A DNA stretch of 16,005 nt from Gelidibacter sp039916245 (GCF_039916245.1 NZ_JBDSLS010000187.1:1-16005); one strand, 5' to 3'. Numbered from the stretch's first letter, positions 7,550 to 15,237 are shown. Notes: generated by a model from the letters alone, not told the origin. Numbers and translations: made by a program.

Positions 7550-10003
7550 ATGCAATATTTTATAGATGTTATCCTTCCTGTTCCACTTGAAAAATTGTTC
7601 ACCTACAGCATTACCCAAGCTGAATCTGAATTTTTGAAAGCAGGCATGCGGGTTGCTGTGCCATTTGGAAAAAGTAAAATTTATACAGGATTGGTCTTTG
7701 CTATTCATCAACAAAAACCAATGGCTTATGACGCCAAGGATATTCATCAAATATTGGATGATGAACCCATCATTACGCAAAACCAGTTGACGCATTGGCA
7801 ATGGATTGCAGATTATTATCTGTGTACATTGGGTGATGTGCTCAGAGCAGCACTGCCCAATTCGTTTTTGTTGGAAAGTGAGACTGTCATCACTAAAAAC
7901 AATGATAAGATCATCAATGATGCGGACTTGAAAGACGAGGAGTTTTTGGTGTATGAGGCACTTCATCATCAGTCGTCGTTAAAACTTCATGATTTGATCA
8001 ATATTCTTGATAAGAAAAATGTATTTCCGGTTATCAATGCGTTGTTAGATAAAGAAGCGATTGTACTTCAGGAAGAGGTTTATGAAAAGTACAAGCCAAA
8101 ATTGGTACGGTATGTCAAGCTCAATTCGCAATATTCGGAGCCGCAAAAACTACAACAACTGCTGGAGGAATTGAGCCGGGCACCCAAGCAAAGGGATGTG
8201 GTCATGACTTTGTTTTCGATTTCGGCACAAACAAAAAAGCCTGTAAAAGTTTCTGATTTATCCGATGCTAGTGAGGCATCTGCATCTATAATTAAAACTT
8301 TAATTGATAAAGAGGTTTTAGAAGAATACCATTTTCAGGAAGATCGCGTCGGCTATTCGGGAGATGCCAATGAAGCCTCTAAAAACTTAAACAGCCATCA
8401 GGAGAAAGCGCTTGAAGAAATCAAACAGTCCTTTGATAAATTCAATATTACCTTGCTTCATGGCGTAACTTCTTCTGGAAAAACGGAAGTTTATGTCAAG
8501 CTTATTGAGGAAGTTATCGCCAAAGGAAAACAAGTATTGTATTTGCTTCCTGAAATTGCTTTGACTACACAGCTCGTCAGTCGATTGGAAACGTATTTTG
8601 GTGGGAATGTGTCTGTTTACCATTCGAAATATTCGTCGCATGAACGCTTTGAACTTTGGAATAATGTGTTGCAAAACCAACCCAAAGCACAAATTGTTTT
8701 AGGTGCGCGTTCGTCGATTTTTTTACCATTCCAGAATTTAGGTTTGGTCATTATTGATGAAGAGCATGAAACTTCGTTTAAGCAATTTGATCCTGCGCCA
8801 CGTTATCATGCCCGTGATGCTGCCATCGTATTGGCTTCTCTTTTCAAAAGTAAAACCCTGTTAGGATCGGCAACGCCAAGTTTGGAGAGTTACTATAATG
8901 TGAAGCAGGGAAAGTATGGTTTGGTAGAAATCATGCATCGATATAATGATGTACTGATGCCAGATATTGAGTTGGTCGATATTCAGGATAAGCACAAACG
9001 CAAACGGATGACCGGTCATTTTAGCGATCGATTGATCGAGGAAATGACGGCCGCTTTAAAGGAAGGGCATCAGATTATCTTGTTCCAAAACCGACGCGGA
9101 TTTTCGCCCATTGTAGAGTGTACAACTTGTGGGCATTCGCCTCAGTGCCCTAATTGTGATGTGAGTTTGACCTATCATCAATATAAAAATGAGTTGCGTT
9201 GCCATTATTGTGGCTATTATACGGTCATGCTCAAAAATTGTATGGCTTGTGGTAGTGTGGAGTTGGATAATAAAGGTTTTGGTACGGAGCAAGTGCAGGA
9301 AGAAGCGCAAGAACTTTTTCCAGAGCATAAAGTAGCCCGAATGGACTTGGATACGACGCGAGGAAAATTTGGCTATGATCGGATCATCAATGCTTTTGAG
9401 CAAAAGGAAGTTGATATATTAGTAGGAACACAGATGTTGACCAAAGGGTTGGATTTCCGAAACGTGAAATTGGTTGGGATTATGAATGCTGATAATATGC
9501 TCAACTTTCCCGATTTTAGAGCGCATGAACGCAGTTTTCAATTGATGCTACAAGTATCAGGTAGGGCAGGGCGCACGGAGGAGAGAGGGAAAGTGTTGAT
9601 CCAGACCTACAATCCGCATCACAGAATTTTACATCAGGTCTCTACCAATAATTATGAGGAGATGTATAAGGAGCAGATGGATGAGCGCCATAATTTTAAA
9701 TATCCGCCCATTTACCGATTGATCAAGATTACTTTAAAGCACAAAGACTTTAATAAAGTGAATATTGGTGCCGAATGGTATGCGACTGGATTAAGACAAG
9801 TGTTCAGAAGCAATATTTTGGGGCCAGAATTTCCACCGATTTCAAGAATAAGGAATCAGTTTCATAAAAATATCCTGGTTAAAATTCCGCAGGAGCAATC
9901 CTTATCAAAAACAAAAAAAGCCATTGTTAAGATTAACAATAGCTTTTTGAGCATTAAAGAATTTAGGTCGGTTAGGGTTATTCTAAATGTCGATAATTAC
10001 TAA
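7550..10003 (+). CDS. priA: Primosomal protein N', replication-restart DNA helicase PriA
   Basis: PriA recognises stalled or D-loop forks, unwinds the lagging arm 3' to 5' with ATP, and starts reloading of the replicative helicase. The 817 residues match the longer Bacteroidota form. Seen in order: a 3'-DNA-binding N-terminal domain (from YFIDVILPVPLEKLFTYS); Walker A GVTSSGKTE at 305-313; DEEH box at 403-406; GSATPS motif; and the zinc region with eight cysteines in four CxxC pairs (C524/C527, C533/C536, C551/C554, C564/C567). GTQMLTKGLDF and QVSGRAGR follow in the second helicase lobe. The ATG at 7550 gives the standard N-terminus. The gene is 8 bases after the YihY stop, with no promoter room, so it depends on the nadC-yihY transcript or on an internal promoter. 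Confidence 0.97.
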   Translation: MQYFIDVILPVPLEKLFTYSITQAESEFLKAGMRVAVPFGKSKIYTGLVFAIHQQKPMAYDAKDIHQILDDEPIITQNQLTHWQWIADYYLCTLGDVLRAALPNSFLLESETVITKNNDKIINDADLKDEEFLVYEALHHQSSLKLHDLINILDKKNVFPVINALLDKEAIVLQEEVYEKYKPKLVRYVKLNSQYSEPQKLQQLLEELSRAPKQRDVVMTLFSISAQTKKPVKVSDLSDASEASASIIKTLIDKEVLEEYHFQEDRVGYSGDANEASKNLNSHQEKALEEIKQSFDKFNITLLHGVTSSGKTEVYVKLIEEVIAKGKQVLYLLPEIALTTQLVSRLETYFGGNVSVYHSKYSSHERFELWNNVLQNQPKAQIVLGARSSIFLPFQNLGLVIIDEEHETSFKQFDPAPRYHARDAAIVLASLFKSKTLLGSATPSLESYYNVKQGKYGLVEIMHRYNDVLMPDIELVDIQDKHKRKRMTGHFSDRLIEEMTAALKEGHQIILFQNRRGFSPIVECTTCGHSPQCPNCDVSLTYHQYKNELRCHYCGYYTVMLKNCMACGSVELDNKGFGTEQVQEEAQELFPEHKVARMDLDTTRGKFGYDRIINAFEQKEVDILVGTQMLTKGLDFRNVKLVGIMNADNMLNFPDFRAHERSFQLMLQVSGRAGRTEERGKVLIQTYNPHHRILHQVSTNNYEEMYKEQMDERHNFKYPPIYRLIKITLKHKDFNKVNIGAEWYATGLRQVFRSNILGPEFPPISRIRNQFHKNILVKIPQEQSLSKTKKAIVKINNSFLSIKEFRSVRVILNVDNY

Positions 10004-10007
10004 TGAA

Positions 10008-10210
10008 ATAGAAATTTGGAACAAATTTCGTAATTGAATTAGTCCCGCTTTAGGGCGGGACCTCCCGATCCTATTATTTTTAATCGTTATAGAAATTTTG
10101 AACAAATTTCGTAATTGAATTAGTCCCGCTTTTGGGCCGGATTTCTTCTAGATCTTCAGATTTTATAAAATTACTAAAGACATTTTAAATTTTGTAATTG
10201 AGATCGTCCC
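10008..10210. repeat. 81-bp tandem repeat with two internal hairpins
   Basis: The unit ATAGAAATTT... starts at 10008 and again at 10089 (period 81) and is nearly identical for about 50 bases. A decayed third piece (10187-10210) keeps TTTTGTAATTGAGATCGTCCC. In unit 1, GAAATTTG (10011-10018) pairs with CAAATTTC (10022-10029) and GTCCCGC (10042-10048) pairs with GCGGGAC (10055-10061). In unit 2 each stem carries one mismatch. It fills the gap between convergent priA and the LytTR gene, so the GC-rich hairpin may end priA transcription, although it has no immediate T run. Confidence 0.8.
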
Positions 10211-10234
10211 ATATTTTATTGGAACCATATCAAA

Positions 10235-10930
10235 TTAGATGTTGTTTAAAGCATCCACAAGTTCTGTCTTTTTATTCCTGCTGAGCGGAATTTCATAAGC
10301 GCCAACCTCAACATTTTTACTATTAAAACGGTCTACCTTGTCCAAGTTGACAATGTATGATTTGTGAATCCTTAAAAATTTTCCTTCCGGTAATTCCTGT
10401 TCAAAGGCTTTCATGGTTGAGAGTACAACCAAGCTGTTCTCTTCCGTGACCAATTTAACATAGTCACCAAGGGCTTCAATCCATTTAATGTCCTTGATAT
10501 AAACTTTACGCTTTTTAAGGTTGCTTTTAACGAAGATGTGCTCGCCATCTGCATCATTGAAATCGAGTTTCAATTTATGCAGCTCGACGGCTTTTTCTAC
10601 AGCAACATTAAAACGTTCTCTGGTGATCGGTTTCTGTAAATAATCTGTAGCATCATAATTAAAGGCTTTAAACGCGTATTCCGTTTTACCAGTAACAAAA
10701 ATAATTTGGGGTTTGTTGTTGAGGACGTCCAATAGCTCGAAACCATTAAGCACAGGCATTTCGATATCCAAAAAGATGAGGTCCACTTTATGGGTGTTTA
10801 AGCCGTTTTTTGTTTCTAAGGCACTAGAATATTCTGCAATAAGGTTAAGTGATGAATGATTTTCAATTAACTTTACAATCGATAAGCGTTGTATCGCAGA
10901 GTCATCAACTACTACACAGTTTAAAGTCAT
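10235..10930 (-). CDS. LytTR-family response regulator (REC-LytTR)
   Basis: This 231-residue protein has an N-terminal receiver domain and a C-terminal LytTR DNA-binding domain. The receiver shows the acidic pair D9-D10, the phospho-acceptor D55 in LIFLDIEMP, T80 and K100 (in YLQKPI). The LytTR part (about 130-231) includes IKWIEALGDYVKLVT, FLRIHKSYIVNLDKV and the C-terminal PLSRNKK. By family knowledge, phosphorylation by a LytS-like membrane histidine kinase activates binding to promoter direct repeats. No kinase is adjacent, so it is an orphan here and its targets are unknown. It diverges from rpsF. The ATG at 10928-10930 yields a proper receiver start and lies 30 bases from a good -7 element. 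Confidence 0.94.
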   Translation of the reverse strand: MTLNCVVVDDSAIQRLSIVKLIENHSSLNLIAEYSSALETKNGLNTHKVDLIFLDIEMPVLNGFELLDVLNNKPQIIFVTGKTEYAFKAFNYDATDYLQKPITRERFNVAVEKAVELHKLKLDFNDADGEHIFVKSNLKKRKVYIKDIKWIEALGDYVKLVTEENSLVVLSTMKAFEQELPEGKFLRIHKSYIVNLDKVDRFNSKNVEVGAYEIPLSRNKKTELVDALNNI

Positions 10931-10960
10931 AACATTTCATGTATTAGGTTAAGATATCGA

Positions 10961-10992
10961 CAATAGTACAAAAAATTCGGACAAAAACCAAA
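10961..10992 (-). promoter_or_regulatory. Putative promoter of the LytTR regulator
   Basis: On the minus strand TTTG (10992-10989) is followed by 20 bases and TACTATTG (10968-10961), one mismatch from the Bacteroidota TTTG...TAnnTTTG pattern and with good spacing. It ends 30 bases before the ATG. Confidence 0.45.
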
Positions 10993-11030
10993 TATCATCG
11001 GCAAACAGTGGAATTTAACATTTTTTTCAC

Positions 11031-11048
11031 TAACCTATATTTAGGTTA
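11031..11048. promoter_or_regulatory. Inverted repeat TAACCTA-N4-TAGGTTA upstream of rpsF
   Basis: A perfect 7-bp inverted repeat, TAACCTA (11031-11037) and TAGGTTA (11042-11048), lies 18 bases before the rpsF -33 element. A TTAGGTTAA half-site recurs at 10944-10952, between the LytTR promoter and its ATG. It could be an operator; no regulator can be named. Confidence 0.4.
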
Positions 11049-11066
11049 AAAATACTTAATATTTTG

Positions 11067-11097
11067 TTGTGAGAACCATATATAATGGTTATTTTTG
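11067..11097 (+). promoter_or_regulatory. Promoter of the rpsF-rpsR-rplI operon
   Basis: TTG (11067-11069), 20 bases, then TATTTTTG (11090-11097), an exact TAnnTTTG match. It sits about 30 bases before the rpsF ATG. A second inverted repeat, AACCAT (11074-11079) with ATGGTT (11085-11090), fills the spacer and touches the -7 element. Confidence 0.7.
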
Positions 11098-11127
11098 CAG
11101 ACATTTTTAATCAATAAATTGAATTAT

Positions 11128-11466
11128 ATGAATCATTATGAAACTGTTTTCATCTTAAATCCCGTTTTATCTGAAACACAGATAAAGGAAACAGTAGAGA
11201 AATACGAAGATTTTCTTGTTTCTAGAGGAGCGAAGATGGTATCCAAAGAAGATTGGGGCTTAAAAAAATTAGCTTATCCAATCCAAAACAAAAAAAGTGG
11301 CTTTTACCACTTATTTGAGTACACTGTAGATGGTGAAGTGATCAATCCACTAGAAGTAGAGTTCAGACGTGATGAGCGTTTTATGCGTTACTTAACTGTG
11401 AAATTGGACAAGCATGCCATTTCTTGGGCTGAAAGAAGAAGAACTAAAATCAAACAAAAAGCGTAA
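11128..11466 (+). CDS. rpsF: 30S ribosomal protein bS6
   Basis: bS6 binds the central domain of 16S rRNA together with bS18. The 112-residue product begins MNHYETVFILNPVLSE, the classic bS6 first strand, and contains WGLKKLAYPIQNKKSGFY and FRRDERFMRYLTVKL, both highly conserved. I chose the ATG at 11128 and not the in-frame TTG at 11095, because that TTG lies inside the -7 promoter element and the family N-terminus starts at 11128. It is the first gene of a three-gene ribosomal operon; the gap to rpsR is 2 bases. Confidence 0.97.
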   Translation: MNHYETVFILNPVLSETQIKETVEKYEDFLVSRGAKMVSKEDWGLKKLAYPIQNKKSGFYHLFEYTVDGEVINPLEVEFRRDERFMRYLTVKLDKHAISWAERRRTKIKQKA

Positions 11467-11468
11467 TT

Positions 11469-11765
11469 ATGTCATCAATAGAACAACAAGCTAAAGGAAA
11501 AAAAGATGGTGAGATCAGATATCTGACCCCATTGAATATTGATACAAGCAAAACGAAAAAATACTGTCGTTTCCAAAAGTCTGGTATCAAGTATGTTGAT
11601 TACAAAGACGCAGATTGGTTATTAGGTTTTGTTAACGAGCAAGGTAAATTGTTGCCAAGACGTTTAACAGGAACTTCATTAAAATATCAAAGAAAAGTAT
11701 CTGTAGCGGTAAAAAGAGCGCGTCACCTTGCGTTGATGCCTTATGTAGCAGATTTATTAAAATAA
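11469..11765 (+). CDS. rpsR: 30S ribosomal protein bS18
   Basis: At 98 residues this is longer than the roughly 75-residue enterobacterial protein; the extra N-terminal residues (MSSIEQQAKGKKDGEIRYL) are usual in Flavobacteriaceae. The core shows YCRFQKSGIKYVDYKD, RRLTGTSLKYQRK and VKRARHLALMPYVADL, the rRNA-binding helices. It forms a heterodimer with bS6 in the 30S platform. It has the single cysteine of YCRF and not a zinc ribbon. Cotranscribed with rpsF and rplI; no ssb gene sits between rpsF and rpsR, unlike in many other phyla. Confidence 0.97.
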   Translation: MSSIEQQAKGKKDGEIRYLTPLNIDTSKTKKYCRFQKSGIKYVDYKDADWLLGFVNEQGKLLPRRLTGTSLKYQRKVSVAVKRARHLALMPYVADLLK

Positions 11766-11778
11766 TAAAAACATAACT

Positions 11779-12240
11779 ATGGAACTTATATTAAAACAAG
11801 ACGTTGAAAATTTAGGATTTAAAGACGATGTTGTAACGGTAAAGAACGGTTATGGTAGAAATTTTTTAATTCCTCAAAAACAAGCGATAATGGCAACGGC
11901 TTCAGCTAAAAAAGTATTGGCTGAAAACTTAAAGCAACGCGCTTATAAAGAGAAACAAATTATTGCTGAAGCTCAAAAACAAGCGGATGCTATCAAAGCA
12001 CTAGAAATTAAATTAACTTCTAAAGCTGCTGCTGGAGCAACTGCAGGTGACAAAATCTTTGGTTCTATTACCAATATCGATTTGGCTCAAGCATTGAGTA
12101 ACGCAGGCATTTCAGTGGATAGAAAGTTTATCACTATTTCTGGTGGTAGTATCAAACGTTTAGGTCAATATGAAGCTGGAATCAGACTTCATAGAGATGT
12201 TACGATTGCTATGGCTTTTGAAGTGATTGCAGAAGCATAA
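11779..12240 (+). CDS. rplI: 50S ribosomal protein bL9
   Basis: The 153-residue protein starts MELILKQDVENLGFKDDVV with VKNGYGRNFLIP, the bL9 N-terminal rRNA-binding domain, followed by a long lysine- and glutamate-rich connecting helix (about 40-75) and a C-terminal domain (GDKIFGSIT, then DRKFIT, and GQYEAGIRLHRDVT near the end). It binds 23S rRNA near the L1 stalk and helps keep reading frame. It is the last gene of the operon, 13 bases after rpsR, and is followed by a strong terminator. Confidence 0.97.
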   Translation: MELILKQDVENLGFKDDVVTVKNGYGRNFLIPQKQAIMATASAKKVLAENLKQRAYKEKQIIAEAQKQADAIKALEIKLTSKAAAGATAGDKIFGSITNIDLAQALSNAGISVDRKFITISGGSIKRLGQYEAGIRLHRDVTIAMAFEVIAEA

Positions 12241-12262
12241 TTTTTAAGACACAATTTTTAAG

Positions 12263-12295
12263 AGCCTCAATCCTTTATTGGAATGAGGCTTTTTT
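12263..12295 (+). terminator. Terminator of the ribosomal operon
   Basis: AGCCTCA (12263-12269) pairs with TGAGGCT (12284-12290), extended inward by TCC and GGA after one A-A mismatch; a run of six T ends it. It leaves 17 bases before the next ATG. Confidence 0.88.
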
Positions 12296-12312
12296 CATAA
12301 AAATAGTTTTCA

Positions 12313-12786
12313 ATGAAATACACAAGACTGAGTAAAGAGCAGTTTGAAGAACTGCACCAAGAATTCATTAATTTTTTAGCCACACAATCCATTACTGCAG
12401 ATGAATGGGCAGATATTAAGGCTAATAAACCAGAAGTGGCCGAAGAGGAATTGGATGTGTTTAGCGATTTGGTATGGGAAGGCGTATTAAAAAAGGTAGA
12501 ATATTTAGAACACATTTCCCCACAACAAATGCATTTGTTTCATTTAAAGGAAAAGGACATGCAGTTGATTGCCATCAAACTTAAGATGGATACCATCGAT
12601 TTGACCACTACTGAAGGTTATGATTGGTTTAGAAACAATCTCCTATCTGATGATGTCGAATTTTTAACGGCGAATAAGGTCTATTCAGATGATAAAGCAT
12701 TAGATAAGTTTAAACTTATCCAACAAGGTGGTGTGATTACAAAAGGCAATTTATATAAGTATTTTGAGAAGTTGGTAGGGAAATAA
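12313..12786 (+). CDS. DUF6495-like conserved protein of unknown function
   Basis: This 157-residue soluble, acidic protein starts MKYTRLSKEQFEELHQEF, continues with a Trp-containing DEWADIK segment and VFSDLVWEGVLKKVEYLEH, and ends YKYFEKLVGK. I recognise it, from memory, as the small Flavobacteriia family DUF6495 that often follows rplI; no function is known and none is visible. There is no signal peptide, membrane segment or metal-binding cluster. It begins 17 bases after the rplI terminator with little room for its own promoter, so it may depend on read-through. Its last 13 or so codons are the first copy of a roughly 250-bp tandem repeat. Confidence 0.8.
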   Translation: MKYTRLSKEQFEELHQEFINFLATQSITADEWADIKANKPEVAEEELDVFSDLVWEGVLKKVEYLEHISPQQMHLFHLKEKDMQLIAIKLKMDTIDLTTTEGYDWFRNNLLSDDVEFLTANKVYSDDKALDKFKLIQQGGVITKGNLYKYFEKLVGK

Positions 12787-13570
12787 AGTTGGAAGCTTGA
12801 AGCACGGAGCATGAAGTGGTTTCTTCATTATTCGAGATTCAGAGTTCGGTATTCAATATTCAACAATTGCCAATACATTATTTATAAATTATTAAATAAA
12901 GCTGAGATCACGAATTATGTGGTTAGAAAAGCTGAGGATACAGGTTTGCTATTATTTTCATTATACTTCCAAATCAAAAAAACTCCTTCCTTTTTTAAGG
13001 GAATTTGTATACAAGTATTTTGAGAAGTTGGTAGGGAAATAAAGTTGGAAGCTTGAAGCACAGAGCATGAAGTGGTTACTTCATTATTCGAGATTCAGAG
13101 TTCGATATTCAATATTCAACAATATATATTATTTATAAATTATTAAATAAAGCTGTGATCACGGATCATTTGGTTAGAAAAGCTGAGGATACCATTATTT
13201 TATTAAACTTCAATATAAAAAACTTCTTTCCTTTTTTAAGGCAATTTATATATGTATTTTGAGAAGTTGGTGTTGGGGAAATAAAGTTGGAAGCTTGAAG
13301 CACGGAGCGTGAACTGTTTACTTCATTATTCGAGATTCAGAGAAATAAAGTTGGAAGCTTGAAGCACGGAGCAAGAAGTACATACCTCATTATTCAAGAT
13401 TCGAAGTTCTTTATTCGATTTTCAAGGTCCTACAATGGTCAATAAATAATTAAAAAATATCTAAATCTAGTTGGATGTTATAAGCTTGAAAGACTAATTA
13501 TGAGCTTAATAAAGTAGGCTTTTGGTTTGTGAGTATTTTAACTTCAAAATCAAAAAAACTCTTTCCCTTG
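12743..13570. repeat. About 250-bp tandem repeat array that includes the 3' end of the DUF6495-like gene
   Basis: Unit starts (AAGGCAATT or AAGGGAATT) are at 12743, 12997 and 13238, giving periods of 254 and 241. Each unit runs through the gene tail (stop TAA at 12784, 13040 and 13282), then AAAGTTGGAAGCTTGAAGCA, TTCATTATTCGAGATTCAGAG, AATATTCAAC, TTTATAAATTATTAAATAAAG and TTAGAAAAGCTGAGGATAC. Unit 3 breaks off near 13340 and a fourth, more decayed unit starts at 13343 (AAATAAAGTTGGAAGC) and can be followed to about 13570 (AATCAAAAAAACTC). Differences between units are scattered substitutions and small indels. No open frame spans the array. Confidence 0.85.
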
Positions 13571-13598
13571 GTCATTGAGCTTGTCGAAATGAAGGGAA
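13563..13598. repeat. Dispersed hairpin repeat, GAGCTTGTCGA loop
   Basis: TTCCCT (13563-13568) and TCATT (13572-13576) pair with AATGA (13588-13592) and AGGGAA (13593-13598), with a 3-base bulge and an 11-base loop GAGCTTGTCGA. The TCATTGAGCTTGTCGAAATGA core resembles a hairpin repeat widely dispersed in bacterial genomes (recalled, not checked). Confidence 0.6.
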
Positions 13599-13639
13599 GG
13601 TGGATTCAATTCCAGAAAAGGAATTGAAAACGGAAGGGT

Positions 13640-13740
13640 TGAAATCTAAATTCAAAATCTAAAAGCGCAGCGGTCTAAATTCTACCCTCTACTCTCTAAA
13701 CAGTTCTACCCTCTACCGTCTACATACTACCCTCTATCTA
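13640..13740. repeat. Low-complexity TCTACCCTCTAC repeat cluster
   Basis: TCTACCCTCTAC occurs at 13681-13692 and 13705-13716, and CTACCCTCTA at 13727-13736, preceded by AAATCTAAATTC-type words (13642-13681). The permease stop codon (13738-13740, minus strand) borders the last copy. Confidence 0.65.
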
Positions 13741-14979
13741 CTCATATCGCAACGACTCCACCGGGTCCAATTTAGCGGCCTTTACCGCAGGAAGCAACCC
13801 AGCAACCACGGCAACTATAAAAGCGATGGTAAACGCGCTAAACATCGCCAGCCATGGCGTTGAAAATTGGAACTTCGCCGCGGCAGAAACGCCATAGCCA
13901 ATAAGGACGCCTAAAATAATGCCCAATATCCCACCCAATTGTCCAATAATAATGGCTTCCATAAAAAACTGTGTGGCTATGGTTTTATTTTTGGCTCCTA
14001 AAGCTTTGCGTACCCCAATTTCGCGTGTCCGTTCGGTCACCGAAACAAACAGAATATTCATTAACGCAATCGAAGAGCCTAGGATAGTAATCATACTGAT
14101 GATCCATGCCGCCACATAAAGATAGCCTGTAATGGAACCAATTCGGTTGATCAAATCGTCACTACGCTCCAATCCAAAGTCATTTTCCTCAATAGGATTC
14201 AAGTTTCTAATATTTCTAAAGGTCAAAATAGCATCATCCTGTGCGCCTTCCAACATGTCCTTGTTATCCGTCTTAACACTCAAGCTGTAGTTGATATTCG
14301 GACTTGTAAATAAGGTTCTTGCTTTTTGAATGGGAATCATCATGCGTAAATCTTGATTATTTCCAAAACTGGAGCCTTTGGCCTTTAAAACCCCAATCAC
14401 TTTAAATTTGGCACCTCTAACGCTAATGGTTTGTCCTATTGGGTTGACATCTTTTAAAATGGCTTTTGCCAAATCACTACCAATGACACAAAGGGAACTG
14501 CTGTTTTCGATATCAAAATAATTGAATTCCCGTCCTTCGCTTACTTCTAATCCTGAATTTTGAAGGTAATATTGATTAACCCCCAAAACCATGACTTCAG
14601 GATCGGTTTTTTTATTTTCGAACTTTACTTCAGCGGTTTGTGTGCCTACAAAGGAAACCGAAACTTGGGTAAAGGGGAACTTATATTTATCTTCAAAATC
14701 CTTGACATTTCGATAACTAATAATTGGATTGATCTTTTGAACCTCCTTGCCACTTTGACGTTGCGTATTAAATTCATAACGCTGAATGTTGAACGTATTG
14801 GCACCCATCGATGAGAAATCGCTGGAAATAGTATTCTCCAAAGCCGAAACTGCACTCAAAATCCCCACTAATGCCGTGATGCCAATGGCAATTATCAAAA
14901 CGGTTAAAATGGTGCGGAGCAGTTGACTGCGAATGGAATTGAAGGCAATTCTAATATTCTCTCTAAATAATGAAAACAT
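13738..14979 (-). CDS. ABC transporter permease, MacB/FtsX type
   Basis: This 413-residue protein has the MacB layout: a short cytosolic start, membrane segment 1 at about 21-46 (RTILTVLIIAIGITALVGI), a large periplasmic MacB-PCD domain (about 47-285), then three membrane segments (about 290-315, 340-365, 376-398) of the FtsX fold. TERTREIGVRKALGA after segment 2 and PAVKAAKLDPVESLRYE at the C-terminus are the conserved cytosolic pieces that contact the ATPase. By family knowledge it works in tripartite or mechanotransmission-type export (lipoproteins, peptides, macrolides); the substrate cannot be read. No ATPase or adaptor gene is in the window. Upstream it diverges from hisS. The ATG at 14977-14979 is the first start that gives a normal N-terminus. 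Confidence 0.93.
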   Translation of the reverse strand: MFSLFRENIRIAFNSIRSQLLRTILTVLIIAIGITALVGILSAVSALENTISSDFSSMGANTFNIQRYEFNTQRQSGKEVQKINPIISYRNVKDFEDKYKFPFTQVSVSFVGTQTAEVKFENKKTDPEVMVLGVNQYYLQNSGLEVSEGREFNYFDIENSSSLCVIGSDLAKAILKDVNPIGQTISVRGAKFKVIGVLKAKGSSFGNNQDLRMMIPIQKARTLFTSPNINYSLSVKTDNKDMLEGAQDDAILTFRNIRNLNPIEENDFGLERSDDLINRIGSITGYLYVAAWIISMITILGSSIALMNILFVSVTERTREIGVRKALGAKNKTIATQFFMEAIIIGQLGGILGIILGVLIGYGVSAAAKFQFSTPWLAMFSAFTIAFIVAVVAGLLPAVKAAKLDPVESLRYE

Positions 14980-15166
14980 AAATGATGGGTGTTCTTGTTA
15001 AGGTTGAATGTCTATAGGACGACGAACAGTCACTAAAGTTACTATAAATTTGAAATATGAGTGTGATATTTTTTGTTTCCCGCAGATTTCGCTGATGCCC
15101 GCAGAAGTTATCCGCGTAAACCTCCGGGTTAAACAGAATGTTTATGGGAGTGGAATGTTTAAAAGG

Positions 15167-15190
15167 AAATTCCTGCCGTCGTAGGAATTT
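15167..15190. repeat. Hairpin repeat with CGTC loop
   Basis: AAATTCCTGC (15167-15176) pairs with GTAGGAATTT (15181-15190) around a CGTC loop, with one G-T wobble. It resembles the CCTGCCTTCGCAGG-type hairpins dispersed in flavobacterial genomes. Confidence 0.65.
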
Positions 15191-15237
15191 GCGAGATCGG
15201 CGGGAGAAAATATTCAAGAATTACATTTGATCTCTCT

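Noticed and set aside
7538..7969. 143-codon minus-strand open frame over the start of priA
   Set aside because: It overlaps the well-supported PriA N-terminus and has no recognisable domain.
11095..11127. Upstream in-frame TTG start for rpsF, adding 11 residues
   Set aside because: The codon is inside the TATTTTTG promoter element, and bS6 proteins start at MNHYETVF.
12811..13023. 70-codon plus-strand open frame after the DUF6495-like gene
   Set aside because: It lies wholly inside the non-coding tandem repeat, is not preserved in the other units and looks like translated AT-rich repeat sequence.
12743..13570. Regularly spaced repeats as a possible CRISPR array
   Set aside because: Units are about 250 bp and repeated along their whole length, with no short repeat plus unique spacer pattern and no cas genes.
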